DNA of 64,000 nt from Dillenia suffruticosa (taxonomy: Eukaryota; Streptophyta; Magnoliopsida; Dilleniales; Dilleniaceae). Below are positions 11,283-23,629 of the stretch, in pieces. The notes below the pieces were generated by a model. It had not been told where the DNA came from and made no database searches. It was given only the letters and a program-made list of their open reading frames with translations. Where the stretch lies: positions 17,154,500 to 17,218,499 of the forward strand of contig JAVTVX010000013.1 in assembly GCA_033439265.1 (NCBI GenBank), read 5' to 3'. Both the position numbers and the translations under genes were made by a program. How positions within the stretch are numbered: the stretch's first letter is position 1; the number at the start of each line of letters is the position of its first letter.

Positions 11283-12163
11283 AAATTTAAGGTCATCTAC
11301 TGCTCTTGTTAATTACTCTTCTACTTCTATTATGGCTATATACATGTCTTTCCAACTAGGAAAGAAAAATGTGGTATAGTTCAAGGCATGTACATATGAA
11401 ATGAACAATATATGCAAGTTATTATAAACTTTTTATAAAAGAAAATTTAATTTTCCTCTCATAAATCTCTATTTGTTTAATTTTCATTTTTCGCATTAAA
11501 GCTATTTGAAAGCTATAAGTTTTCTGTTCATCTGTTTTGGTTTATTGATGAAAATAATTGTATAAGTACTTAATTAGTTTACCTTTTGAAGTTACAATAA
11601 TCCACATTGCCCTTCGTCAACAGAACTTTTTTGTTCTCATTGAGACATAAGAGGGAAATGTTTAGCTCCCTCACATATAAGCAAGATTCATGCCATGAAT
11701 CTTTGTGCCTTTGTTGTGTGCATTTTCATTCTAATGCTAGTTTTTGTGCGTTTGTGCCTCCGTGTGTATGTGAGAGAGAGAGAGAGAGATCATCTCAGTG
11801 TGCAACTTGGAATGTGGTACAATAATAGGTAATACTTTTTGCTGAAACATAATATTTTCTTCCGATTATAGTCAAGAAATAAAGATGGTGGTTTTTTCTG
11901 CTACATGTGGAAGACAAAGTTGGTGGATTATGACATGTAATGTTGCTGAGGTAAAAACCACATCAAAGGCCTTTGTCCATATATATATATATATTCCTTC
12001 ATACAACCCATACACTATGACCGCGACATGAGCATGACTGAGAGAGGGAGAGAGCATTCTCGAAGCCGAATTGAAGTCATTGCACACTTGGACATACGTT
12101 TTATGTTTCGACTTCCTTTTTGATTCAGTGATATCAATATATAGACTAACTCATGAATCCCCG

Positions 12164-12166
<3 letters not shown>

Positions 12167-12199
<33 letters not shown>
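12167..12199. repeat. (CT)n microsatellite
   Basis: About 16 CT units, almost perfect. Confidence 0.93.
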
Positions 12200-12205
<6 letters not shown>

Positions 12206-13942
12206 TATTTTTCTGGATATCCACCGGTAAATCTATCATATACACATTGCAAAAACAGACAAATTCAACCCTCTATGTGTACTCAATAAATGTGTGAAGA
12301 ACTTTCACATTTGCAAGATCAAGTCCATGTGTTTGCTATCAAGTTTTTCTTGTGTGTCACATTGACAAAAAGAGGACATTAATTTTGGACCCACAAAAGT
12401 CAAGATTCTCTTTTTCTCCATTCTTAATTATAGGGGGGTGGGGACTCTAATTTCATAATTATAAATTTGGTTGCGGGGGAAGAAATTTGTTACCCGTGAA
12501 TAATGCACAACGCAATGTGGCAAAATTTGCTTGATTTGAAAGTGAAGCTTTAGCGCATATGCCAAAATTATTAGGTCTAAAAATCATTTGAAAGAAGTGG
12601 TGCCGAATTTTCCTCTATGGTCCTAATCTGGACAACGTGTTTGATTCTTTCACGGGGCACATTTCAATATATGATGCAAACAAAAGTGAGGCCACACCTT
12701 CACCGAATGTTGGTGCATTGTGGTTTTATTGCTGGTACATAATAATTGATCTTTGAAATTTTCATCCATTATGGAATATACTTTCTTTCTAATCCAAGCA
12801 TGCGTCAAGGGCATCTACAATCTATCAATAAAAAATGTTAAACATTTACAACAATTAATGATTTCTCCCTTCACAAGTTTGAACTGACGGGTGTTTCATA
12901 AAATTTAAGATAAATATCCGTAAATGATTCTTTCATAAAATTTTACGGGATCGTCCTTCAGAAAATTTAAGAAAAAGCACAAAACGATGTGTATGCAAAT
13001 TCCACGCTACTGAGTTTTTCTCGAGTTAGGAAAACCAAAGTTTGACAAATTAACAGCGTTAAACGTCGTGCAATCAAATTTAGGCTTGTGGGCAGTGTAC
13101 CAGCAAATGTATATTCGCCAAGCTACCCACCACCTTCCAATCAATTACATGTGATGATTTCCTTGGAAATAAGACTGAACTAATTAAAAGTCTTTGAATT
13201 GGGATACTCCATCAATTTCCAAAGTAAATGTGAGGAAAAGCAAGCATCAAAATCAAAGTTTTTAATTTTTAGCACTTTATGTCCAAGGATGACGTTAATC
13301 ACTTTGAACTTGAAAGCTCTAATCCATTTAATAATTTTGACTACCATTTGCTCCTCTTAAAAAAGGGAACAAGGAAATCGGTTCCCGTCTTGACTTTGAA
13401 ACAACAAACTGAAGCAAGTTCTTCATAAAGCCTAACTTGCTTTCTTTCGTATCAAAAGATAAATAAATTGGTCAATGTGAATTTTTGAAATGTGTGCCAA
13501 AAAATGGTGACCTCCTGTAACCCCCTCCCTCCATTTTATTTCATTCACAAAAAAACGAAGAAGCACAGCCAACCTCTCAAAAGAAACATAACAAGATCTC
13601 AATGAAGTTCATGCAAGAAGTGCAACAACTCGATCGTGCATCAAGTTCTTTAAGCGTAGCTAAAACATAGCCATGAGGGTCTACCAAAGGGAATTCCTAA
13701 AAATAAATAAATAAAAAGGAGGGTATAAATGAGACCACCTACTCTGATAGGTATAATAATTACAGGTTAAATTTCTACTCGAACATTATGAAGTTAAGGA
13801 AATGAAAATAATAGTCGTAGTTAGTACTCTTGATTAATCAATTGCATTTTTGAATACAATTGCTTCTTATAAAGCATCAATCTACGTCTTCACCATCTTT
13901 CACTTGAAATGGGGGCCAAGGCTTTGAAATACCAAGTCAAAA

Positions 13943-13944
<2 letters not shown>

Positions 13945-14003
<59 letters not shown>
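13945..14003. repeat. (TC)n microsatellite with one interruption
   Basis: A TC run of about 59 bases broken by a single A near 13989. Confidence 0.95.
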
Positions 14004-14435
14004 AAACAAATAAGAAGAAAACGTGGATTCCCTGATGTGGGTGTCTATTGGGTATATACTTTATGATAAACTATTTCCGAGATTATGCAAACCAACTGGA
14101 AATAGATCAAATTATGCATAGAAAAACAAGGCTTATGTGCTTAATTAATTAAATTTGTATATGAGTCAAAGACCAATTGATTACACACACCACTGATGTT
14201 GAATATATATGACATCCGAAGCATGAAAAATGATGTTCTTTAGAACTTTCGCTTGTGTTTTCCTTCTTGTCAACCGTGGTGAAATTGATGTAAAGGATAG
14301 CTTGCTCTTCATGCAACCTTTGAAATTGGAGAACAAACGTGGGCCAACAAAAGAAATTATGGAAATAGATGGAGAAATGAAAACGTAGGATAGAAAATGC
14401 TGAACTTGTAAAACAAGGAGACTAATTTACACAAT

Positions 14436-14619
14436 ATCATCAAAATTCTTTGAGTTGAGTGGTCGGATACTCTACCCACTTAATTAGAGATCTCGGGTTT
14501 GAATTCTAAGAATGACGAAAAATAATTTAAGAAAATCAATCTCTAAAATAAACCCCACAGTGATCGAATCAGATTAATCAAATAAAATCCGAATATCAAA
14601 TATGAAAACCCAAAAAAAA
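14436..14619 (+). mobile_element. SINE, family A copy with target duplication
   Basis: It shares with 9309-9494 the GAGTGGTC head, a B-box-like GGGTTTGAATTCTAAGAATG, the AAAATCAATCTCTAAAATA block and the CAGATTAATCAAATAAAATC block, then an A-run. AATTTACACAAT (14424-14435) and AATTTACATAAT (14620-14631) flank it with one mismatch. No coding capacity. Confidence 0.8.
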
Positions 14620-15173
14620 AATTTACATAATAACGTTCAAACAATGATCTCATTTATCTAACGAGTTGAATTTAGTTATGAAACTATGTCGGTTCATACT
14701 TGACTTTTATTTCTTAATCATGCAAACTATTTAGATTTTATTCCGGCACAATGTATAACCTGTATAATCAATATCAACTTATATAAACAAGCCTAATCTA
14801 TATGGTGAAGGCCGGAGCCTAATAGTCTTCAAACACATCTAGTATTTTCTTCTTCTTTATTTTTTTTTCAAATTTCTTTCATTTTCTTTACTCTCTTCCT
14901 ATCCAAAAATAGCAAATAATCTGGTGAATGCACTGGTGCTTACTCACACTAGACACTGAGATTATTTGATAGTTCCGGCTATGTATACTCTTTCTTATTA
15001 TTGTTTAGTAAGAGTAACATAATTTGTAATTTTGTGAAAATATTGCAGATTATTTGTTATGTTTTATATAAGTGAAAATTATTGCACTTGACCTACCGGA
15101 TAATTTGCCAACGACACAAAAATATTTAACCTGTAATATGTATAAAATTATATACTATATTGTTATTAACGAT

Positions 15174-15208
15174 TACACTTGATTTTAGCCAAAAAGCCGT
15201 GAAAGGTC
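15174..15208 (-). pseudogene. U2 snRNA 5'-end-like fragment, copy 2
   Basis: On the minus strand the segment reads ACCTTTCACGGCTTTTTGG then CTAAAATCAAGTGTA. Plant U2 has ACCTTTCTCGGCCTTTTGG then CTAAGATCAAGTGTA, so only about three differences occur over about 34 nt. Beyond this the sequence leaves U2: the GTAGTATCTG branch-recognition segment and Sm site are not preserved, so it cannot act as U2. It could be a truncated retro-copy of U2, or the head of an snRNA-derived repeat shared with 271-306. Confidence 0.6.
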
Positions 15209-17946
15209 ATCGAATAAAAATAGGAAATAATGAATATAGGTCGGACCATGAGATAATCCAAAACAATCAAGGCAAAATTTTTGGGCTTGTTAGTTTCGTG
15301 GACCTTTTCAATGGGCTAGTTAACAGAGTACTCTTCAAACTAGTCCGATGGATTCCATAACATAGTTGCCCATTTGATGACCAAGGGGCTAAAAGTCATC
15401 CCCCTGCTAGGTCATCAAGGCCCATTTCTTTACCCATATGGGCCCTTTCCTGCATGTGCTCCAATCGCTCTAAACCTAAAGGGAGCCACCAGCAAGAAAA
15501 TTAAGTTTTTGTTTTTCTTCAATAAATTTCCCCAAATATTAAGTTTTCCTACCAGTCCCTACTACCCAAAAAAAAAAAAAAAAAAAAATCAAAAGTTTCT
15601 TAATTTTCTTAAAATTTTGCCTCATATTAAGTCCCCCCCCCAAAAAAAAATCTTTTCATCTGTTTTATGCATGTATCATTATTTCTATACATCTACAAAA
15701 TTCTTTTTTTTTTTTCAGTATTTAAAGATAGTACCTTATCTTACTATTCAACTTTTACTTTACTTTTTTATCTCCAGAATAATTTTTTCTTCCTCGCTCC
15801 TTTATGTCCCGTCACAAAATTTTTTTTACATTTATTTTTTATGCACTCTGCTCATTCTACAATTCTCTCCTCTATAATCTATCTAAGCATCTCTCTCCAT
15901 TTTCACATCTTTCGATCATGGGAATTCCATGCATGGTGATTCAAAGGTACGTTTACATTTTTAGTTATGAAGTTGGCGTAAAGCATTTCTTTCAGATTAC
16001 AATATTTCATATTTCTAAATTAATTCCATTCCCTTAAAAAAAAAAAAATCAACTCATTCTTCTTAACACAATTCAAAATTTATCAGCAGGTATGTCTCCA
16101 ATAGAGCAACATTTCCATATGGATAATTTAGTGAATCCTCTTAGAAATAATTTTGTGGATCCTGTGGGTATGAACTTTTGGTCAACCAGAAAACGAGCAA
16201 TATATCACTAGCTCTACAAGAACCACAAACACCTGCTCCTTTCCCTATTTATTTTTATTTTTTGGTTCTTCTTTTCTTTTGCTAATATATTGTTGGCTAC
16301 CTACTGTATATGAAAAAAAATTAAAAACAAATTAATAAAGATGCGATACTCAAAATAAAGATCATGATCACATATCAGTGTGTCATGCATTGACGCTTCT
16401 TGGTGGTGGCACTGTTGATGACACCAAACCTCAATGATATGTGAAGATTAATTATTACTCCATTTGTATTATAAATGTAGCTATCACATGATTCTAATGA
16501 AGACTACTTTAGCAACATATCCAAAAAAAAAGTCCACAAATGCATAAACAAGGGAACAATGAAGTGACCCCTTGATCATTTGTTAGAGATAAATAAACCT
16601 TCATAAAGCTAATCAACCACTCTCATTCCTATATTTTAATTCCATAAAGCTAAACTTAATCAAAGTTCCTCATAATGGTTGTTATTTGTTAATGACACAG
16701 ACCATTATATATAACAAAAGAATGCTAGACCCCAATGATACATGTTCACTACCTTTTTATCAAAATGTTGGCCCCCCAAAGTTCATGCCTTGTTATTATT
16801 AACACTTTTTAGAACTTTATCATCTCTCTCTCTCTCTCTCCCCACCCAAGGTGCTTCCCCAAAATGCCTAGTGGATGGGAGGTGCCAATGCGGTGACCCT
16901 TGTCAGATCTATTAGGCAACTCTCTACCAAAATTTCCTTCTTAGCTTAAGTTTATGGTTTGAATTTAAAGGATACCAAAAGGAAGGGACCTAATGCTTCT
17001 CTTTAGTATATCAATTCTCACAAGTTCAATGCCTCTATAGTGGCTGTCATGTGTACTCTCAACAAATCTTGGGGGCTCTCTTCTAAATCTAAATCTCTGT
17101 TATCTACTCTCCTAGTGCTTGGTGGGTCTACTTGTTACCAACAACTTCTGCTATTACTATATTGATATTTATATTATATCCTAAAGCCATCTTGCTTATC
17201 TTTCCAACTGTAATATTTCATCTTTTCTCTAACTTTGTTCTTGCGAAGCACCAAGAAGAAGCTTGGTTTCCCACAATTTTCACAGAAAAAATATGCTCGT
17301 TGTTATAAAAAATTTGATCACTACAAAATTTAATAAACAAACGTTAAAAAGAGCTTCTAAGTAAATACAATCTCTAGTCATTCCATGCGGGCATTTGGTG
17401 CTTCTTAGAGCTGATGATTCAGAATTTTTTTCCACCTCGGTTAACAATTCCTCTTGAATCAACCCCGGTTCGAACCTGCTTAATTGCATCATTGTACCAA
17501 AAAAAATTTTTTTTTAGAAGGCATAGGTTGGATATGGCACTACCTGTTTGTGTCAAAACACAACGAGCAAAATGTTGCAAAAGAAAAAAAAAGTTTTTTC
17601 CCTTTTTTGTTTTTTTCTTTATAGCATTAATCTTTTCACACGTGTACAATAACTTGATGGTGATCGGTGATCCAAGACTACAACCAACCCTAATGATGTT
17701 GATGCTCTCTTAGTTTGAGCTTATACAGCTATAGACAATCCACTTTATTGATGGACATGGACCATATGAAGAGAATCTACATTTTTTGTGACACAAACCA
17801 TAAAATATAATGATTATATTTCTATTTGTACTATTTAAGTATACCAAACATGTTGAGAGTTTTATTTATGCAGTGAGACATTGTCCCTTTTCCTCATTGC
17901 GCTAATCATATATCCAACATAATCAAATTTTGGTCAGTAAGCTTGC
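15209..17946. other. Intergenic DNA upstream of the VAN3-binding gene
   Basis: An imperfect inverted repeat (TGATGACC ... GGTCATCA) spans about 15375-15419. A CT-rich, leader-like stretch at 15840-15918 precedes a short ATG with a splice-like donor (see findings). Homopolymer A and T runs are frequent. No recognised protein gene. Confidence 0.5.
17425..17512 (+). repeat. tRNA-like SINE remnant
   Basis: A B-box-like CCCCGGTTCGAACCTGC followed by ATCATTGTACC and an A-run resembles the 3' half of a tRNA-headed SINE. An A-box candidate is only weakly visible upstream and no target duplication was found. Confidence 0.4.
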
Positions 17947-20648
17947 ATGGATTTTGATCTTGTTGCAACTCCATCGGAAGCACATCCAGAGACCCTGGAT
18001 TTCCTTTCTAGTGCTTGGTGCAACTTCGCCATGCAAGCCTTGCAGCCAGAGCTAGAAGAGCGAACTCTCATTCTTCACCGTAATCACTCCATCAAGAAAA
18101 TCAGTAATGACACTTATAAACCTCCTCTTCCAGTAAGTATGTATATATATATATATATAAGCTTCCAACATATTTTTTCCCCATTTTATGGCATTTATGT
18201 GAAAACGAAGATCTTGTGTACTTTGTAGAAAATGGACAAAACCGTTGGGGTTGATGATTCATTACCATCATGGAAATCCAATGATTTGAAGGTAATAGTG
18301 TGGCTATTATAGCACCCCGCAAATTAATTTTGGAATTAGAAATGAAATTCACTAATTGTTTTCCCTTTTGATTCATTCTTAGTCATGGATATGGATGCAA
18401 CAAGCAATGCATCCGGAATTGAACTACAATGGATGTTTCAGAAAGAAATGGGTACGTAATCATAGAATATAATCTCTTACCGATTGAAAATTTACGAGGA
18501 TATATTATTTGTCATGATTAAAATGATTTCCTACTCTCAAATGTAACATTTTACCTTTGATTGTTATGTGATATATCTGAGAAAATTATGACCACTTTTG
18601 GCCGCAGGTAATATTATTTTTCTTAAAATAATTTTAGGTTAATTTTAATTAATTAATGTCATTTTATGCAGTTTTCTTGGACAATCATGCCATTCAAGAA
18701 TGTCTCAATAAAAAAATGGCTAAAAGAGATCAAGCAAAAGAGAAAAGAGGACGATAGGCTACAAAGAGCAGAGGTTCATGCAGCAATATCTGTTGCAGGG
18801 CTTGCAGCTGCCCTATCAGCCATTGCAGCTGAGAACTCAAAAGGCATTAACTCGAGCACGACAAAGGAATCAGCTGTGGCTACGGCAGCAGCTTTGGTTG
18901 CAGCACAGTGTGCACAAGTTGCAGAAGCTATGGGGGCAAAAAGGGAGGAACTTACCACGGTCATTGGTTCAGCCATGAGCGGCACTAGTGCGGGTGACAT
19001 CTTGACACTCACGGCTGCAGCTACTACATGTAATTTCACTTTAAACTTCCTTTTATTTTTTTCCCACCACCACTATCAGATGAGCATTTGCGAAAACCCT
19101 ATTTAGAAGACGTCTCTCCTAATATAATTTTTTTTATTTTTAAATTTTAAATTTAAAACTTAATTAAATAATTTAGTAACTCATCCCACCGTACAACTTT
19201 CCTACCGGACAACTTTCCGCAGATTTGTTAAACTTCCTTTCAATGAAAACTGGGCTCCAAAGATTATCTATTGAGATAGGCCCGTTGGGTTGAAAAACAT
19301 TTCGTCTGGGTTAATTTTAGGATGTTGGGCTTCCGGTGAGGTCCAATGTTGTTGTCCCATTTGAGCCGAGATAAAGCTTGATGGCCTGAAGTTGACATGA
19401 CACAAATTTATCTAAAACCAAAAAAATGAGTTTCGGAGGGATCTTTGGAAAAGGATTACAGGGATTTTCTCTCTGGTAATTTATTACCCACTTTGATACG
19501 ATCCTGTGCCATTTTTCAGCATTAAGAGGAGCAGCAACTCTAAAGGCAAGAACGGGGTGCAGGAACAGATTGAATGGGAGTGCACCTATATTGCCAATTG
19601 AAGAAAATGGTGATGTAGAATTTGATTTTGACAAGTGTAGGTCCATTCTTGCCAAAGGTGCTGAGCTCAACATTGAAACATCGGATGGTAAGCACATTAA
19701 TTCGTTCGCCACTTTTAACTAATTGTTCATTAGAATGGTACAAATAATTGGGAATGCATTAAACCTTGAAATTGTCCAAGTCACAAATTGGTAATTACAA
19801 TTCTTTTTTTTCAACTCTGAAATCTAGAATTTAAATTCTTGTGTAATAAAAAAAAATAAAACCTCAAAAATTTATTGTCTTGGATTGATCCCAACACCAA
19901 TAATGATTTAACCTTTGTATTTTGTGAACAGGGAAGCGCGCAGTGAGGTCAGTTTCAGTCGTACTACATAGTGATGCTAAGGTTCTTTCTATCTCTCTCG
20001 CTCTCTCTCCCCCCTGCCAGCAATCATCTTTGGTATTGGGTGTGTGACTCAAATTTAATACCAATTTCTTTTAATATTTACAGGTCATTCTCAAACTAAA
20101 GAAGCTTCATATGTTGAGTCCCTTTGCGAGCAAGACGAAAAGTATGTCTCTATATGGTTAATGCCCTCTTTCGCTCAATCTTAGCATCTAAGGCCTAGAA
20201 AAGTTTTTCAAAAGAAAATAAAAGGAGCAAAAAAGGTTTCCTGAATGCTAATATATGAAGTGTCGACACGTATAAATACAGAATATAATATAAACACAGT
20301 TAAAAAAAATTATAAATTATCACTATCACGTACACTAATTGTGTCTGGTACAACACAATACAGAGTTGCTTATTTATAAAAATGTGTGTGCAACATAAAA
20401 CTAATATACAGACATTCTTGGTGTCAGGTATTGTTCTAGACATGCATGTGGAGCTATACACGGAATCAGAAGCAGAAGAAACTGAAATTACATGCTACCT
20501 TATCGCCTTAACAACAAATTGCGGTATAATCAAGTTGGACATGATCGATGATTATTCGCTTTATCGGATGTGGGCTAAGACCATCAGCCAAATGCTCAAG
20601 CTCTCCACTTCATTTACCAAATATGAACTTCAATTCCCTAAGAATTAA
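17947..20648 (+). CDS. VAN3-binding / FORKED-like protein (DUF828 + PH domain)
   Basis: Eight exons keep one frame: 17947-18132, 18229-18291, 18383-18451, 18672-19029, 19520-19687, 19932-19981, 20084-20141 and 20428-20648. They encode about 390 residues. The N-terminal two-thirds is the plant-specific DUF828 region: [19 protein letters not shown] near the start, [15 protein letters not shown] near 84-98, then the alanine-rich [21 protein letters not shown] pleckstrin-homology-type domain fills the C-terminus (about 275-385, ending [16 protein letters not shown]). In Arabidopsis, family members bind the ARF-GAP VAN3 and act at the trans-Golgi/plasma membrane in auxin-dependent leaf-vein patterning; the role here is by homology. 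Length is at the short end of the family and a long serine-rich N-terminus is absent. All introns are GT..AG; the exon 6 donor (AAG|GTTCTT) is weak. The start is the ATG giving the family N-terminus. Confidence 0.92.
19803..19860 (+). repeat. Partial family-C SINE tail in an intron
   Basis: CAACTCTGAAATCTAGAATT followed by a TTCTTGTGTAATA block and an A-run matches the 3' part of SINE family C. It lies in intron 5 of the VAN3-binding-like gene. Confidence 0.45.
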
Positions 20649-22574
20649 TTTTAGCAAGTAATCGATTTGTCGCATGAACTCATATATGCTTTGGAGATTG
20701 ATGTCTTTCGAACAGCATGAAGATTTTTATTTGTAAAATTTGTATGCAATTGTATTCTCTATTCTATCCAAATATAGTTCAAATATTTTGCAGAGAAGCC
20801 TTGACCTTTTGATATCGGAGACGGTCCCATATCGAAGCAGTTGGCTAATTAAGCACAATTAAGATTGATTTCTATGTTGCAAGGACATGATTTCACTTCA
20901 CAGCCAATTACACAGATTTTTAAGAAATATAAATTACAGATTGAATATTTGGAAAATCAAGAATAGAAATCAAGGAACAATTTTAGATTTCTTTCTCCTA
21001 GTAGAAAGATTTTAATTGGGCTGGTCTAGAATTTGCTGATTCAGTGGGCTCATCATGTTACATTCAATGACATGCGCAGGGTTCAATAGCTGTGCAGAAC
21101 TTTTTTTTTTTTTAACCCGAACTCTGTATCTCAGGGTTAGAGAGGGAGATTATGATCACCAAACTATCTCAAAGGGGACTATAACCGTGCACAACTTCAA
21201 GATAAGAGAAACATATATGTTTCAAATTGTCCCATGATTGTGCTAGTGATTCCATTTCCTCCTCACTTTTGTATGAGTGATTGACCGTAGCTTCTCAATC
21301 CAGATAAAATGGAATTTGCCATGGAATTATTCAAAAATATCTGTGCTTGTAATCTTCTTATTTTTGGTTGTTGATAATCATGTGTAGCTTAATAATGTTG
21401 AGAGAGCACTCATTTATCTTTCTTCAGATATTTTTATCACCAAGACTTGATCATTTTAAAAAATATCACCAATTCAAACATTTAAATAATAATATTACCT
21501 ATAATAGTTTTTTATCCACTTAAACTAACTAATTAATTAAGTTATCTAGATAGTTTCCTATCTGACTTATTAAAAAAATATAAATAGGAGTCACTAATTA
21601 AGTTATTTAGATCGTTTTCTGTCTGATTTAAAATTTTAATAATAATTTAAATTAAATTAATTAAAATATAATTTTAAATATCGATTCATTAAATTATAAA
21701 AAAAATAATAATAACTCTATTTACGCACGAGCTTCAACACCCATTTTGAAGGCATGATTTTGACCTGATGTAATCTAAGGCTGGACTAGGTTTTGTGGTT
21801 AGTGTGCGAAACCCAGTCTCGTGGGCCTAGATTTTTTATGGGGTTAGTATCCCAAAATTATGGTTGGTCAGCTCAAATAACTTGAATTACCCTCTTTCTT
21901 ATAATAAGGCTAGGATTTGAGCCTCATTATAAATAAAAGTAAAAAAATGGTTGGTCTTGAGCAATAAAATTTGGGTATGCTCTTCGGGGTGGCCCCTTCA
22001 TCTTTGGGCCTGTTGCCCATGATCACCACCAATGCGTAGCAATATTCCCCAATCATGCCGATCCTCCTTCCACCTTAGTTTTGTTCTTTTTGTTTTTCTT
22101 TTATCATACAAGAATTTAAATATAAAAATTAATTTCATATTTTAAAATTTTCTTTTAGGGTCAGATCCGTACATATCTCTATTTTGGAAAAGAAGAAAAA
22201 GAGTTTACGGGGAAGGGGAAGGGGGAAGGGGGAAGGGAGGAAACAATATTATTCTTTTATTTGAAATTGGGTATACCATTAACTTTTATTAAAATTTAAA
22301 CTTTAGCCCTCAAAAAAATGGATGTTATACAAAATACTTTAATTCCATTACTCTTCTAATTAACTCCACCATATAATAATATTATGTAAGTTGAAATTAA
22401 AAATCTAAAATGATATTATATAATAATATAATTGATTGCTCAAACAATTTTTATAGTTCAAATTATATATTTCATTAAAAACTTTTATGGTACTGAAATT
22501 TTAAATAATTCTAATTGCTTATATTCTCCATATTTTCTTAATAAATATATATACATATTTTTTAATAAAAGTAA
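20649..22574. other. Intergenic DNA downstream of the VAN3-binding-like gene
   Basis: It contains the SINE at 21103-21186 and a G-rich minisatellite of GGGGAAG-type units near 22209-22238. No other gene or paired transposon ends were seen. A polyadenylation region is presumably within the first 200 bp. Confidence 0.55.
21103..21186 (-). mobile_element. SINE, family C copy (minus strand)
   Basis: Reverse complemented, it has a TAGTTTGGTGATCATAATC A-box region, a B-box-like GAGTTCGGGTT and an A-tail. Flanks are GTGCAGAACTT (21092-21102) and GTGCACAACTT (21187-21197), a target duplication with one mismatch. Confidence 0.75.
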
Positions 22575-22580
22575 ACTTAG

Positions 22581-23020
22581 TACCCGTTTGATAGGGTTTG
22601 TTTTTTTTTTTTTTTGCTTATCTTCTCTTTTTAAGGAAAAATAAAAATTAATTACTTTTAAAAAAAATTAAAAATTATTTGGATTTTTACTTTTGAAATA
22701 AAGTGGTTAATTTCTTTTTTACTTTTTGACTTTTGAAGTAAAGTTAAAAGTTAAAAATTAATTAGTATATTTATAATTTTATATCATTTAAATAATCATC
22801 TTAATGGAAGAAAAATAACTAGGTAAAAATATAAATAGAATAAAAAAATATAAATTTCCTTAAAAGGTAGAGCATTAAAAAAGGAGAAGAAAATTTTCAA
22901 CATGTTAAATTTTTTTATGAAAAAAAAAATGCTCTGTTTTTTTAAGAGATTTTAAAAAATTCTATTTGATAAGCTTTTTTCTTATAGAGAGAAGAAAAAC
23001 TAAAACACCGTCAAATAGGC
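22581..23020. mobile_element. MITE, copy 1 of a pair
   Basis: The left end TACCCGTTTGATAGGG and the reverse-complemented right end GCCTATTTGACGGTG are imperfect inverted repeats. ACTTAG flanks both ends (22575-22580, 23021-23026). The inside is AT-rich and non-coding. A relative lies at 23067-23408. The superfamily is uncertain; hAT-like is possible. Confidence 0.6.
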
Positions 23021-23066
23021 ACTTAGCAACCGAGTGAATTTTGCTTTTTAATTGTATCATTTTTAG

Positions 23067-23408
23067 TACCGTTTGGTAGGACTTTTCTTAGTTTTTTTTC
23101 CTTATAAGGAGAAATAAAAATTAATAATTTTTTAAATTAAGTTAAAAGTTATTTGGTATTTTTATTTTTAAAAATATACTGATTTTATAACTTTTGAAAT
23201 AAAATTAAAAGTTAAAAATTAAAAATTAAAAATTAAAATTAAAGAGAAAGTGAGAATATAAAGTAAATAAATTTATGATATTGATATATTTAAAATTTTA
23301 TATCTTTGAAATAAGAATATAAATAAAATAAAAAAATAAATTTTCTGAAAAACTGTCGTGTTTTTAAAATGAGAAATAAAAGCTACTCTTGACCTTGCCA
23401 AACGGGTA
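23067..23408. mobile_element. MITE, copy 2 of a pair
   Basis: The ends TACCGTTTGGTAGG and, reverse complemented, TACCCGTTTGGC are inverted repeats. The order of internal blocks (TAAAAGTTATTTGG, ACTTTTGAAATAAA-like) follows copy 1 at 22581-23020. Non-coding. No confident target duplication. Confidence 0.55.
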
Positions 23409-23576
23409 TTTAAAATTAAAACACCACACCACAGCCGTGTAGGATCCTCGGATTGTTGCGACGTGAGCCCGACCCGCAAACAATGAAGTGACGTCGTTTG
23501 CCGTCTGAAACCAATAAAAACTGCCCTCTTTGTGTTTTGTTTGAGGTCTTTTTGTTCCGCATCGAATTCCAAATCT

Positions 23577-23586
23577 TAAAACTTAG

Positions 23587-23629
<43 letters not shown>

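Larger units (their letters stand above)
11283..14423. other. Intergenic DNA downstream of the IBH1-like gene
   Basis: Apart from the CT microsatellites I see no protein-coding gene. The 3' UTR of the IBH1-like gene presumably occupies the first 150-300 bp, with AATGAACAATATATG-type AT-rich sequence near 11400. Short GA and TA runs occur near 11772 and 11980. Confidence 0.55.

Noticed and set aside
17470-17486. GGTTCGAACC as a possible tRNA T-arm
   Set aside because: No acceptor stem, anticodon arm or full cloverleaf could be placed around it, so it was called only a SINE remnant.
18776-19039. Alanine/valine-rich frame antisense to exon 4 of the VAN3-binding-like gene
   Set aside because: It is the shadow of the alanine-rich DUF828 coding sequence on the other strand.
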